NCBI RefSeq assembly: GCF_020740795.1
Contig: NC_067282.1
Coordinates: forward strand, 126,599,132-126,663,131
DNA: 64,000 bases
Direction of reading: 5' to 3'
DNA from: Apus apus
Lineage: Eukaryota; Chordata; Aves; Apodiformes; Apodidae
Shown: one piece after another, positions 1-12,400 of the stretch
How the letters are laid out: each line of letters starts with the position of its first letter
How positions within the stretch are numbered: position 1 is the first letter of the stretch
Notes under the pieces: model-generated
The model's database searches: none
Seen by the model: the letters and a program-made list of their open reading frames with translations, nothing else
Told to the model about the DNA's origin: nothing
Position numbers and translations under genes: made by a program

Positions 1-1265
1 AATTTCTGAGTTCAGAGAGAGTAAGTGCAGCGTTAGACTTATTTCCCTGACTGTGATGTTCATTAGCCTTCCTTCAGGGAGAAAAAATATAATGTGTGTG
101 ACAGCTGGGGCACAGTCCATTAGAAATACAAAAGAGGAATGAGTAGTGGAGTCTGATGCTGAGTTAGCTCCTGCCCCCTAGTATGTGATACCTGTGCATG
201 CCTGCCCTTGTTCAATGTACATGTGTGGTAAAAAACCCAGCTTTATCACTGAGTTTCCTCTTGCAAAACAATACAGAGTGGTGATTACAGAAGAATAAAC
301 ACCTTAATTTGCTCAAGAACAGACTTCAGCTATTTGGAGAAATTATACTGGGAGCCATTCAACCTATTAGACTGTTCTCCCAAGTATAGTTATTTTAACC
401 CAGCAACATCAGAGTCTAAAACACAGGGTAACACAGGGTAACTGCAACAGTAAAGGCTGGAAAACAAACCAGTGACTTTGCATGATACTGAGACACTCAA
501 TCTGAACATTCAGAAGCTTGCTGCCAGTCTGTGTTCATATGGTAATTAATTGTTCCGACTGAATTTTCAAAGTTATATGTGTTTTCTCTGGAAGACTAAA
601 CTTTACACTCTAACATGTGAGATGTTCTTTAGGAGAGGTAACTGAAACAAACACAGCTTTAAAATGGATTCTGTATACCAGGTCTGTATCTTGGTGAGTC
701 TCATGACTGCGTATCACTGAACAGCTCTAACCATGCAGCCGTCTTTCATGGGGCATCTTACCTACAAGGGCCTGGGAAGAGTGTGTTCTGCTCTGTAGGA
801 GGATATAAGAAGAAAAGGGAGCTAAAAATGCTGCTTTCATCAAGAAATGCAAGAGTGCTAATTAAGAACACATTTAGACACTTTCTAAGGAGGTCCTTTG
901 ACACGTGAGAGATCAGACCAGACAGGATCCAGTAAGGGTAAATCAACTAGGAGTGATCTGTCTTAAAGTGATAAGGAGACATTCCTTGCTTCTGTATGCA
1001 GTTACCAAATATCTTATATAATGTGCAAGCTGGCTTCCAAAGGAAGGTAATTTATCTTCAAATATGAACAACTACAATGTATGTGGCAGAAAGGCTTTCC
1101 TCTGTCTGTTGGAAGAACTGAATCCAAACTCTGGGAGAGGCCATGTGGGAAATCTGCTCTCCCTGGCTGCAGCTGGCTTTACAATTTAATAACTTATCAT
1201 GGCCCTGGAACTCATTGAGCATTTGTCATGCTCGTGAAATCAGCAGCACTGTGTTGTTGCCTTAC
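1..1265. other. Left edge: probable NRIP2 intron 2, no exon recognised
   Basis: AT-rich DNA with short open frames only. I looked on the minus strand for the expected protease-like exon (a VDTG motif) and did not see one. A small tandem of a 10-base unit (ACAGGGTAAC) occurs near 421-441. Nothing else is supported. Confidence 0.4.
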
Positions 1266-1442
1266 CTGGCACTGTATTAGCAGGGGTGAAGTCTCTTTTC
1301 TCCTGTCCTCTCCCTTTTCAATCTTTTCATCCTGGTCTTTTGCCAGCGGAGACGGAACCCATGCAGTCTGAACCCTGGTCTCGCATCGCAGCTTGTTCAG
1401 ATTGCCTTCCAAGAGGCGCCGCTGAACCACACTGTGGGGCTG
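1266..1442 (-). CDS. NRIP2: NRIP2 coding exon 2
   Basis: 59 codons between a GGAGACAG acceptor (1444/1443) and a CAG|GTAAG donor (1266/1265), phase 0 at both ends. Starts QPHSVVQRRLLEGN, continuing KDL of exon 1. The middle is charged (KDQDEKIEKGEDRRKE), as in human. A longer open frame read through the donor is not supported. Confidence 0.87.
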
Positions 1443-4400
1443 CTGTCTCCATCACAAAGAAAGATAAATCCCAGCTAAGTATGGAGCTAAAAACAAGGAC
1501 ATTTGCTAGCCCAGGGAAGCAGGCTGCAAATGCTTGACCCAGCTGATCATCCTGTTCCAAAAAATCTCTTTCTAAATCCCAACATTTTTTCTGTAGCTGC
1601 TAAGATGGTGTTGAAGAGTTGGAATATCTGAGACAGGAAGGTCTCTGGGATGCAGTTGTTGGAGGAAAAGAACATACCTGATGCATGCTCTCCCCACACA
1701 TTTCTATTCCTTCAGCTAAACATGCACTTGGCAGTCTCATACCTGTTCAGGTACAGAAACACCTGGTAGGTGTGTGTTGACATCCATCCAGGCACGCTCA
1801 CACCTTCTAAGGTGGGAGGAGACAGGATGCAGCATGTGTGTGATGCATATGTGGGTAAGAAGGCAAGGCACTAGAAATTTTAGGTGCACAAGAAATTATT
1901 TGCAGCAAACAGGGCAGCTTCCCCTTGCATAGGAAAATAAAACTAGCTTCACATGTTATCTTAACGGAGTCTGTCTCCACCCGTCTTCATCAGAAGGGAT
2001 ACTATTTTGAGTCTCTTCCTGGTTGGGTATCATCTTTGAAGCCCTATGTTGTTCACAACTAGAAGGGAGTACCATCAATGGCTGATCAATGTCTGAAAGA
2101 ACTTTATTTATTCTTAAATGCCTCATTCATGTATCTTGTATCCCTGTCTCCTTTCTTCTGTGCAGAATAAGGAGAGGTGCACCAAGAGAAAAGAAAAATT
2201 TTGAAAAACTTCTTATCCCAACTTTGCATACACACAGGAAGTGTTGCTTTGGAGACAAAGCTCCCTTAGTCATCAGGCTGATGCTCTAGTTTTCTGTCTG
2301 ATGTTGATCCAGTGCCTCCAGTGACTGCACAGCTACTGAATCAACAATGGACAGCAGCAGTCAAGGAGGCCTGTTCAAGACAGCTTTGTCCTTTCTCCAT
2401 GTACTTGGCCTCATGGCCATTGTCCAGTAGAGCAGGTGCTCAGAGCTGACAGTAGCATTCCCAGTAACAACGGCCTACATAGAATCATAGAATCATTAAG
2501 GTTGGATGCAACCTTAAAGATCATCAAGTTTCAGCCCCCCTGCCATGAGCCCACTAGATCAGGTTGCACAAAACCTCATCCAACCTGGCCGTAAAAACCT
2601 CTAGGGATGGGGCAACAACAACCTCCGTGGACAACCCATTCCAGAGCAGGTGTTATACTTTATTCACTGCTCCCTAGCTTCATGGTAAAAATGTTTCAGC
2701 CATGCTGCTACGGACCAAACCTGGACTATGCACTGGTTTTGAGTGACATAACGCCATCTGCATGCAAGGAAGTCTCCTGCCTAGAATGGTTAATTTAACC
2801 AGAAGAACTACTCATGGCGAGCAATTCAGACAAGACTTGCCTGTCTTGCTAGAGCAAGCATCTGGGGCTTCAAAGTGCCAGCCTCTGGAAGCCAAGACTG
2901 CCAGTCATACCGTGCAGGACTCCCACAGAGGCCTCTGGCTGGCACCGCAGTTGTTTTGAGGCATGGTGTGACAGGAGCAAATTCCAAACCAAAGGATGTA
3001 GACATGTTTCTCTCTGCCTTTGTAGCTGGGCTCAGCAAACATGCACTAAAAGACTCAAAAGTGACTCTTCCCTTTTCCCTGACAAAATCTGTACAAAGAA
3101 GAGCCCAGGGACATGTCTGGCTTTCCCCTCCTGAGAAGATGTTTCATCTGCAATGCTTCTGGGCATGAAGGGCCAGTGTTAGCCTGCCTGAGCTGCCAGA
3201 CTGAACTGGGCCCTTCAAGCACCCATGCTGCCAGACCTCGCTCCCCATGGGGAGAAGAGGCCTTGTTCCTCTCTAGCACAACACTTGTGTGACTTCCCTC
3301 TTGTCTTTCAGAGAGAGACTGTGTTTGGGGCCAGAGTGACACTTCAGACCAGTCCCTGCTGAAAGGCACATGTGGCTGCGAAGGGCTGTCAGAGCATGAG
3401 GCAGCAGCTCTGGGTGACTTTGAGGAGTCACCCTTGACCCTGCCAAGCTCTCTCAGGAGAAGCAAATGCAACTGTGGGAAGTGTGGCAGGAGCAGGAGGG
3501 AGTGCCAGCACAAGAAAGTGGCACTGATCCCTCATCTGCACACAGTGGGGCAAGTGCACCTGAAAGTTTCAGCGAGGAGGAGAGCTCCCCTTCAGGCTCA
3601 GCACCTGGGACCCTGCCTGTCCTGCACACGTGTCCCTGTGTGCAGCAGCATCTCACTGTCAGCAGCTGGAGGGCCTGCCATGGGAGCTGGGAAAAGACTG
3701 GAGGAGTTACATGCTCAGGAGCACCTGTGGCATTGCTGTGATGGTTTGAGGATACAGAGGGAAGCATGAGCTGCAGAGAGGGGCAAGATCTATGACACCC
3801 ACTGGCACATCTGGAATAAGTTGTGCCCTCATCAATGGCCAGACCCAGGCCTCCTTTTGGGAAAATTATTTAGACCTCCACATGCTTGAGCAGTTGAACT
3901 CCACAGCATAGAGGAAAAGTTAGACAGCAAAACTGCCAGAACAAGGGGAAGATGTGTGCAGTTAAGCCAGCAAGAGATCCTGTGGGAAACTGCTCTCTGC
4001 CTTGGGGAAGTCCCTCCAGACTACGGTTTGCTGAGGGTCCTGAAGCAGATCCCCTCCCTGATGCCTCCTGCTCCATCTGACCACCAAGAGATGTCCACAG
4101 GCCTCATTCCCGTGCCTCCTCCCCAGAGGAGTTATCCACAGGTGAAGTTATCCACTGCAGTCACCTGGCTAGCTGTCCTGCCCGGTGCTTGCCCCTCCAG
4201 AAACCTAAAGTTTGGGGGAAAGTAGAGTTCTGCAAAAAGGTGACCAGGTCAAACATAAATCTCTTGGAGTTTCATGAAGTGTGTTTTTCCTTCCTGCTAA
4301 GTCCAGGAAGGAGTCTGCTTTTGAGCTGGATCATGCAGGAATACAGGGAGACTTTGAGAGATGTCCCACATGGAAACATACATGTCAGATGAACATATTT

Positions 4401-4882
4401 ATGTACAAGGTAAGTGGAAAGTTGGATTCAGGGGAGTCCTTCCATACCATTTCTGCCTGCCTTGGGGAGGAGTATGGTCCCTATGGGGATGCATGGAATG
4501 ATGGGTACAAAAAACAGGCAATTCATTCTTTGCCCTGACCTGCTTCTACATGATGCTGAACCCCTGACCCTTTCACAAAGCCTGGCAGCAGTTCCCAGCT
4601 GTTGTGAAGGCTATTACGAAAACCCCCTCCCACATGGGGTCCCATTGGACTCACCAGATCCTTTGAGGTGCCAAGCCTTGTCAAACCATCCAGGGGAAGC
4701 AGGTCAGCAGAGTCCTTGTGCACAAACTGGGTGGCCTGTTTAAGGCGCCTCTTCTGTTGCAGAAGAGCTTTGTTCCTCAGCTCCATCTCACACTCCTGTG
4801 TGAGGTCAAGTGTACTCTCATTCTGCTTTTTCTCTGCGTGTCTTTGCCCCAGTGGCAGCGGGGAGCTCTTCCTTGTGCTCAT
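1266..4882 (-). CDS. NRIP2: NRIP2, nuclear receptor interacting protein 2 (5' two coding exons, partial)
   Basis: NRIP2 is a nuclear-receptor-interacting regulator whose C-terminal half carries a retropepsin-like fold. Two exons are visible, 4882-4655 and 1442-1266, joined in phase 0 by GT-AG sites to give 135 residues. The signature is the block RRLKQATQFVHKDSADLLPL followed by GTSKDL, then across the intron QPHSVVQRRLLEGN; human NRIP2 has the near-identical order KDLQPRSVIQRRLVEGN. Start chosen at MST, as in the human protein, with a good CACCATGA context. The second exon ends LLIQCQ at a GTAAG donor, just before the human VAVDTG protease-like segment. No such exon was recognised in 1-1265, so the C-terminal half probably lies left of the window. 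The gene lies downstream of FOXM1 on the same strand, as in mammals. Recognition is from memory of the human protein, not from a search. Confidence 0.88.
1443..4654 (-). other. NRIP2 intron 1
   Basis: 3.2 kb between the two NRIP2 exons. It holds one CR1 fragment (2478-2690, listed separately). The part from 2870 to 4100 is relatively GC-rich and has several 90-150-codon open frames on both strands, none of which I recognise. The Cys-rich one near 3310-3769 is discussed under rejected items. Confidence 0.6.
2478..2690 (-). mobile_element. CR1 LINE 3' fragment
   Basis: Begins AGAATCATAGAATCATTAAG, the reverse complement of a CR1 octamer tail, followed by the antisense of the usual CR1 3' UTR (GGTTGGA...AAAGATCATCAAG, then the GGATGGGGC...CCATTCCAGAGCAG region). 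Heavily 5' truncated. Lies inside NRIP2 intron 1. Confidence 0.85.
4655..4882 (-). CDS. NRIP2: NRIP2 coding exon 1
   Basis: 76 codons from ATG (4882-4880) to a CTG|GTGAGT donor at 4655/4654, phase 0. It carries the conserved basic, probably helical block ALLQQKRRLKQATQF and the motif SADLLPLDGL. The N-terminal 35 residues are poorly conserved with human apart from MST. Confidence 0.88.
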
Positions 4883-6228
4883 GGTGAAGATTCAGACAGA
4901 ACAGGTCCTTCTTGTCCTTCTTTGTATGCTGGGGTGTCCCCTGCACTTGTCTCCAGATGTTTGCCCTCCTGAGGCTGACTCAGTCTCTGAGCTCCTTTAC
5001 CTTTCCCTTCTTCACAGCTCTCCTTCTCTCCCTTTCTCTGCCTTTCTTCCTGCTCTCTTAGTTATAACTCACCCATCTTTGAAGTGTCTCTGTGCCTTTT
5101 TCTCCAGCTGTTTCTCTCCACTCCCCCAGTGTCCCTCTGTTCCCCACTTTTTTGTCTCCCTCTCTTCTCCCACCCTGACTGCCGCTCTGTCTCCTCTAGT
5201 CAGTGGGTCCCTGTCGTAACAGAAAAAGCCCCACGTCAGAAACAAATTTCCATAAATTATAGCAGAGCCGACAAGCTTCTCTGGCTGGAAAAATCCAGCA
5301 GCAGAAGGATGGCCCCGCTGTTGGGGGCTGGACTTACCTCCCTGGGCTGTGCACACGCAGGCGCATATGCGTGTGCGTGTGTGTGTGTGCGTGTGTGTGT
5401 GCACTGCCTGTTTCCCCCGGTAAGCTAAAGAGACAGTCACTTCTCAGTGACAGGCTGTGCAGGTCAGTGTCTCTGCTGGCGGGGGAGGGGGGCTCTGACG
5501 CATCTCAGAGAATCTGGTAACAATGTGGGTCAGTCTAGGAGATGATGCAGTGCCTTGGTAAATGAGAGAGAGCATCCGTCTCAAGGCTCCTGGCAGGCAT
5601 GCCCAGTCTCATTTCTGCAGAGAGTGTCATACATTTGGAATAGGCTGCACTGAAGGATTTTAGTGTACAGCTTGAGTGAAATGCTGGAGGCCTGGTTTCT
5701 GCTTCTGGCCAGGGTTTCTGCTTTCTGTCCTCATTTTTACCTGTCTTCATCAGGAGCCAAAGTTGCAGAAGCCTGAAATCACTGTCTGGTAGAGTATGCT
5801 GATACAACTGCAGTGTGTGCCCTGGTCTAGACGTCCCTCCTCTCAGGGGAGAGAGGACATGGTGGAGCTCAGTTTTCCAGCTTTTTGCCTCCACATTGTC
5901 CTGCTTGAATGTCTAGGTTTCAAGTGGAACTGAAGCTGCTTTATTTTGATTCCTTTTCACTGGTGAATGTGCTGCCCCAGTAAGCACCAGTAAACACCAT
6001 GAACAGAAGAGGAATCTGAATTTTACACAGCTGTGAAGCTGCAGACAGCATTACCTCTCTGTGCATGTCAGATGGGGTGAATAGCAGCAGCAGACTATGA
6101 AAGTTACAGCAAAGTTAGGCTGTTGCTCCTATTCTTTTATTCCAGCTTAGCAGTATATAACATTCCAACATTAGTGATACCAATTATTTCTGTGTATAAA
6201 AATGTAACAATCTTAGGAGTAAATCCAA
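4883..6228. other. NRIP2 upstream region
   Basis: Should contain the NRIP2 5' UTR and promoter, but no clear CpG island is present. The stretch 4920-5210 is strongly pyrimidine-rich on the plus strand (CTCTCCTTCTCTCCC-like), that is, purine-rich on the NRIP2 sense strand. A (GT)n microsatellite follows at 5357-5402. A GC-richer piece at 5280-5345 could be a non-coding first exon, but no element decides it. Confidence 0.35.
5357..5402. repeat. (GT)n microsatellite with GC interruptions
   Basis: Read directly: alternating GT with GC steps (TGCGTGTGCGTGTGTGTGTG and onward), about 45 bases long, upstream of NRIP2. Such runs are usually polymorphic in length. Confidence 0.95.
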
Positions 6229-6385
6229 TCACAGAATCACAGAATCACAGAATCCTAGGGGTTGGAAGGGACCTCGAAAGATCATCTAGTCCAACCCCCC
6301 TGCCAGAGCAGGGTCACCCAGAGCACATCACACAGGAATTGTCCAGGTGGGTTTTGAATGTCTCCAGCAAAGGATGGTCCACAAT
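6229..6385 (-). mobile_element. CR1 LINE 3' end, little-diverged
   Basis: Three tandem copies of TCACAGAA open the element (antisense octamer tail), followed by CCTAGGGGTTGGAAGGGACC and the antisense of the CR1 3' UTR with CTGCCAGAGCAGGGTCACCC. It matches the tail of the copies at 39806 and 63040 almost base for base, so it belongs to the same young subfamily. Confidence 0.93.
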
Positions 6386-7057
6386 GGTACACAAAGATTA
6401 GTCCAGTCAGCCACTGTGAGATGTCAGTGTGGGCACAGGAACTACCAAGAAGTTGGCCTCAGTGCAAAGTAAACCATGTTGTTTACCTTTTACTCTCTGC
6501 TAATCATCACAGCATTAGCATTTCACTTGGGATCTTTGATCCTCAAATGTTAGAAGGGAGGCTGGTAATTTTAAAAGTAATTGTAAAATTTGAAGAGGTT
6601 AAGCTTTTTGTACCCAGTATCCTGACTGCTTTATGCAAGGTAGGGTGGTTCCCACAGCATCAACTTGCAGAATGACGTTTGGCAGGAATGGGAGTAGAAG
6701 TATTTTCTAAATACTTTACACTACAAGGCCAAACACCATCATCATAATACAGGCAGAGTCCCAACAAGAGCCCAGCAGAGCTGTTTTCAACTGTCCTTGT
6801 CTCTCTGGAAGCTGAATTAGGAAGAGAGTTTAAATAACGGATATTCCCAGGGAAGCTGTGTTCCCTCCCACGGTCTTGTTCTCTTGCCTCTAGGTTGTAA
6901 TGATTCCTGATTTACACATACTTTTGACCTCTTGTGGCCTCACTGAACATCCTCGGAGTTTTGTTATCCAGTCCTTTAACTATCCCCATACACCAGTAAT
7001 GAATTATGCTCCTTTACTCTCACACTTGCCTCTGTTTCCCCTCCTGCAGACTGTGAA

Positions 7058-7120
7058 TACCTCACAGAATGACAGAATAGTTCTGTTTGTGAAAGACCTT
7101 TAAGATAATTGAGTCCAACC
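7058..7120 (-). mobile_element. Degenerate CR1 tail
   Basis: CACAGAATGACAGAATAG followed by AAAGACCTTTAAGATAATTG and GTCCAACC is a worn antisense CR1 3' end. Only about 60 bases are recognisable. Confidence 0.7.
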
Positions 7121-8092
7121 ATACTTCTCTCTTCTCTTCTATCTCGGGGGCAAGGGGGGGAGAGTTTACTCTGCTTTGAATTCCCTCTGTTTTTTCTACT
7201 TGGATAATACAATATATTCCTATCCTGCAAATAATGAAGTAACAGGTGATAGTATTTATATCTCTGAATATGTCTGGCAAGTGACTTGAGATAAATGTCA
7301 TCTTAGATGTACATAATGTTTTAGTTCAGCTACTAGACAGTAAAGTGTGCCCTGGCAGTGAGGTCAGTCAGAAAGGAGAATAGGTTGCTTAATTAAATAA
7401 TTTAGGGTCAAGTCTCTGTGGTTATCTGCCTTAGGGACTAGATTTATGAAATCACTGTGGCAAACTTGGAACAAAGTTGTCTAATATGAATTCCCCCTGC
7501 TGTATAAATATTGCTTGTAATTATTTGTGTCCTATCTGTATTGATTTCAGTGCTTGACCTAAGCTGCACACCAAGGGGCTTTTTCTGTTTGGTTAGAACA
7601 GCTAGCATTGCCACAGAACAGTTCCTGATCATGCAGCAGGCAAAACAAAATTCCCCCTTCCATTACATGGCTGCAGTAATTACACTAGATGATTTTGGCC
7701 TTGATTTCACAAGGGGAAAGTATATCCACTTTTATTATAGAGTGCTAATACACATAGCAATGGCAACTATCTTAACCATGCTAGACATTCTCTGTACTCA
7801 TGAAAGTGTTTAAGGTAGAGAATAATTTCTGGTAGGAATATGCTTGCCAAGAAATGTATGCAAGAGTCTGAGATGAAGGATAGTTGTGTATTTAAGGCCA
7901 GTTGCACAATACTTGGAAATGTGCTGTCTCAAAGATGTCTCCTATGTGTGTCTCTGGGTAGTTGCTTTCGTTTCATTGTTGCTCTAATTCTTATCCATAG
8001 GGAGAACAGTATTTCCATTATCCACTTAGCTTGAGGCTAAGAATGCACTTGTCCCTAACACAGACAATTTTTAGGGCTTTATATCCTGCCAG

Positions 8093-8110
8093 AATAATAA
8101 TAATAATAAT
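8093..8110. repeat. (AAT)6 microsatellite
   Basis: Six tandem AAT triplets read directly from the sequence. Confidence 0.9.
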
Positions 8111-9221
8111 TTTACACCATTAAGGCTTCTCTCAGAGGTTTGACCTCCCAGCTGAATACTCAAACTCAGTGCTGTTTGATTTGCCTCAAAAACCTTAATT
8201 TAACATGCGTATGTGGGGTTACTACTAAAAACACATATAGAATCTTGGCAAGGTGCTTTGAGTGTTTGTCTACGGGCCTCTGTCAAAACTTTAATACTTT
8301 CTCATATAAAACAAAAAGATCTGAACCAAGTAAATAAGACAACCACCTATACATTGTTTGCCGTGCCTAGCTAGCTGTAGAATCAGAGCAGATCTTGTCT
8401 TGCTGAAAAGGAAGTCCATAAGTAGTCCTCAGAAGGTAAAGAATCTCCCCGTTGCCTGTCCTTGCCTCCAATCTCCCTTCCTTTGGGGACAAATTTTGCT
8501 TTTAGAGTCCTCCAGAAGACACTGTGGAAAACTTTCCTAGAAGCACTTGCTACATGTGCTGTGATGCTTCCTGTCATGTTTGTAAATTACTTGCTTTGTA
8601 TCTTAAATCAGCTGAAATCAGTCAAAATCTTCATCAGTCAGCAGTATAACTTGCTGAAATCAACTATAATCACCTTAACCAGGTATATTTTTCAGTGTAC
8701 ACAGTCTAAGCTATGTATATTTGTGCCTGTAGCATGTTTCTGGTTGCTGTAATGTGATGGTCTATAAACACCTTTACTGGAGCAATTCTACCTGTAGCAG
8801 GGCTACTCAGACACTCACAGTCAGTTCTGGGGGGAATTCAGCCACTCTAAAGGATGTTGCAGCCCACCTGCACTCTCTTATTCGCGAAGACTTCTATTTA
8901 GAAATACAAAAATTCAGGCTTCAGTGCTCACTGGCTAAATCTTTGAAGACATGCTCCTCTTGTGAAAGGTTCTTCAGGAACAGCACCTCAGTTGTGCTTA
9001 GTGAGTCAGCACCTTTTCCACATGATGTTTTCTCTTCATTGTTGGGTGCAAGGCACTGGGCTCATCCCTTGTAAAAGAGTCAAGCCCAAGCCCTGAAAAG
9101 AGTGGTTTGCATCTCTCATGCTTTTCTGTGGCACCTGATCTTTTTGCTCCAGCCTTAAACCTGACTGCTGAATCTGTGACTGTGATAGTCCTTCTCCTGT
9201 TCTTTATTCTCTCAAATGGCC

Positions 9222-9476
9222 TCAGGTTGCACCAGGGGAGGTTTAGATTGGATATTAGGAAAAATTTATTCACTGAAAGGGTTATCAAGCATTGAAACAG
9301 GCTGCCCAGGGAAGTGGTTGAGTCACCATCCCTGAAGGTATTTAAAAGATGTGTAGATGAGGAACTTAGGGACATGGTTTAGTGCTGGACTTAGCACTGT
9401 TAGATTTATGGTTGGACTCGGTGATCTTAGAAGTCTTTTTCAACCTAAATGATTCTATGACTTTATGAATCTATGT
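9222..9476 (+). mobile_element. CR1 LINE 3' fragment
   Basis: Sense-strand CR1 end: GGTTTAGATTGGATATTAGG, then CAGGCTGCCCAGGGAAGTGG, CATCCCTGAAGGTATTTAAA, and a tail ending GATTCTATGACTTTATG. Moderately diverged, with the octamer repeats partly decayed. Confidence 0.92.
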
Positions 9477-12400
9477 CTTCTGAACCCTGTTTCCATTGAC
9501 TCTTTGAATCACCTTCTCATCAAGATCTTCCTTCCTATCATCCATTCCCTGAAGCCCAGTAGAAGTCCCTAGGACATAAGAAAGCTCATGTTCCTCTGCT
9601 CAGCTGCTGCCAGTCATGAAGGGTAAGTTCAGAAAGAAATCTCAATACACTCCAGCAGGTCTGTGCTGGAGCACACTCTGTACTGAACAACTGTCTTCTC
9701 AGGTTTGAGTTGCCAACTATGTCTCTGCTAAGGTTGTGAAATAAATTTTTTTGAAGAATGTTTATAACAGGCAAAAAATAACAAAGTTTTCACTCAACTC
9801 ATGAGAAAAGATACATTAAATCCTCCAAGAAGGACACTGTGACAAACTCCTTCCACAGCAGGGAGGCTCTAGGTCTTTTCAACAATTATTTTTTTTTTTT
9901 AACCTGAGCAAAACATTCTTGTGCTGTCATTTACAGAAGAAATTGGGCTGTTTGAACTGAATTCCCTGTGTTCCCTGTCCCTTCTCTTCCAAGCAGAACA
10001 AGAATAGCTCTACCTGAGACTGATACGCAATGTGGATATTTTCTGCTCAAACAATTCAGTATTTTATAATGGAATCACCAGCACAGTAGTACTGCTAGTA
10101 CAGAAGCAGCTTTGCATACACAGCACACATTCGGTGACAGAAAGACAGAGGAATGTGTTATGACCCCAAGGATCTGATGGATAACAATGATGGTTTAATT
10201 ATGTAATTTTATTTTAAATTAGAAATACTGGCTTCCTTTGTTTTCTAAGCATTTAGGCTGCATTCATGTATTGTACCACCCAACTGTTCTTTGCATTCTT
10301 GATGGCTAGGCCTGGCATGATTTGAATGACAACTGAGGTGTCATTATCTCCTGACTCAGTATTTTAATAAAAACAGTAAACAAATAAAAACTGAGATTAA
10401 GCTGTGGGAAACGGCAAAACAGCTCTGACTGTAGTATGCCAGTCCCATGAGGATGTATAGCAGAGTCCAGACTGTCAAGGACTAATAAGTTACAGAGTGG
10501 ATCAGATCATTCTGTGGCATTGATACCATTATTTGTAAATACTTGGAAAAGCACATTGATGCTGAAAGCATCCTCAGTGATCTCACAAGTTGAAAGCATT
10601 TTGCTTTATGGTGTTAGTTCTGCTACATTACTGACTTTTCTCTCCCTCCTACCATTGCATGCTAAATACATTTAACACTGTTAATTGTCCAAAATTTTAG
10701 GGTTAGATTTTAATTTCAATTCATAAAGGAATGACAAAGATCCCAAGTGGACCATGAAGAGTAAAGATAAGAGTGATTAAGACGAAGAAAATGAGAGGAG
10801 GGGCTGAGAAGAAGTGAGTGAAGGCCTACAAAGAGCAATCATATGTGCACCCAAGTTATCTAGTGGGTGGGCCAGAGATCATTCTGTTCTGCATGTAAAG
10901 ACTTCGGGTTGTGCAGGGAAATGCAGACACCTTCTCTCCTGGGACACTATATCTGACAAAAACTCTGCAAACATGGAAGCCCTATTCAGGGATCTGGCAG
11001 GACTATTGACAGCCTGACACCTAGAACACCGTGGTTTTTCCCAGCATCAGAGCCTTAACCTATAAAATGACCCCTGTTAAGAGAGGAAGAAGTAAAGGTG
11101 AAGACAAACACTGCATAGGGAACAAAGATGAAATTGGATATGGTCACAGGGAACCTGGGAAAGAGAGAGAAGTGGGAGTTTCTAAAGAGAGAGAGAGCAG
11201 GAACACAGATTACATATGGGCACTTCCAGCCTACCAGAAGTAGCTCTAAGGGGATGACAGAAATCTTGAGAACCAATATTCTTATTAAAGTTTTATGTAC
11301 TGTTGACTTGACAATACCTGAAGCAATTCCTCCTCTAGTTACCTCTCTGTGTGTAACAACTAAGCAGGCAAAACTTAAACTGCCACAAACAAAAGCTTTT
11401 ATAAAGTCAAGCTTAAAGTGGAAGGCACATGTTGATAACTCAGGACAGATTATACTGCAAGAATCATATAACTACCCCTAAAGCAAGTGTTTCAGGGATT
11501 AACAATATACATGGATTATCCAGAATAGAAACTGCAGTTGGCATTTCATACCATTCCATGACCCAAAATAACTCTGTGCATAGACAAACATATTATCTTA
11601 GAATTCAGAATAAAAAATATAACTCATCTAAACCTGTTACTCCATGAGAAAAACACAGAGTTGAGATGTTCTGGCCTGTTGTGTAATTATATTATAAAAA
11701 AATGTAGTCATTATTAAAATTTACAGAAAAATACACAAAATCTGAAATACAGTAAACCAAGAAAAGATACTATCTTCTTAGTGGGGGCGGAAAAGGTATT
11801 GTGTAGAAAAGTCAACAATATTAAGAGATTCCTCTGATGTCCAGTGAAGATGTGGGGTTTTTTGTCCTATTGGAAAACTGGTGTATCTGTTTTCCAAGCA
11901 GTCCTATTTCTAATGAACTTGTCTCTTGTTTGTAACCACAGATGAGTATAACAAAACTTACCTTCTACAAGTTACGTTACTAAATAAACAAAGGATCTAT
12001 TGGCAGCAACCTCCTGTCTGTCCATTAGAAGGTAATAGAGACCAACAGCAGGGAATATAAAACATCCATGCCTGCCTGTAGTTTAATAATAATTTGTGCT
12101 GACTCTTTTGCTTGACTTTCTTAAATAATGTCATTAAATGGTTCTGGTTTTAAATAGGGGACATTAAAAATAATAAATAATTGTGGAGGATAAATAATTC
12201 AGATTGTGTATCTTCTATGCAGTTTACCAGTGTGCTCTGTATAAAGACTTCCCACAGATTTTGAGGTATGGAGAAGAATCTGCTTTCCATAATATTTTGC
12301 CTGTATTGGAAAACTGTGTATCAGGGTATTTATCCTCTTTATTTGTCCAAGAAAAGTTATAACTGAAACTCACGGACAAATATGTCATTTGAACTGCAGC

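Larger units (their letters stand above)
6386..9221. other. Intergenic DNA, no gene recognised
   Basis: AT-rich. The open frames of 60-106 codons show no family resemblance, start context or splice support. Contains the CR1 scrap at 7058-7120 and an (AAT)n run at 8093-8110. Confidence 0.5.

Noticed and set aside
3301-3769. Open frame after a TTTCAG acceptor-like site with a Cys-rich motif SKCNCGKCGRSRREC, faintly like a P2X7-type C-tail
   Set aside because: It lies inside NRIP2 intron 1 on the opposite strand, lacks any further P2X7 motif, and has no partner exons. GC-rich sequence makes such frames likely by chance.
4668-5219. 183-codon plus-strand open frame rich in Ser, Leu, Pro and Cys
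   Set aside because: Antisense to NRIP2 exon 1 and then a pyrimidine-rich tract. Composition explains the open frame.
5270-5345. Possible NRIP2 non-coding first exon or TATA-like element near CCATAAATTATAG
   Set aside because: No paired splice sites or conserved elements could be identified by eye.
8462-9074. Two adjacent 96- and 106-codon plus-strand frames
   Set aside because: No domain, no splice or start support, and AT-rich context. Treated as chance frames.
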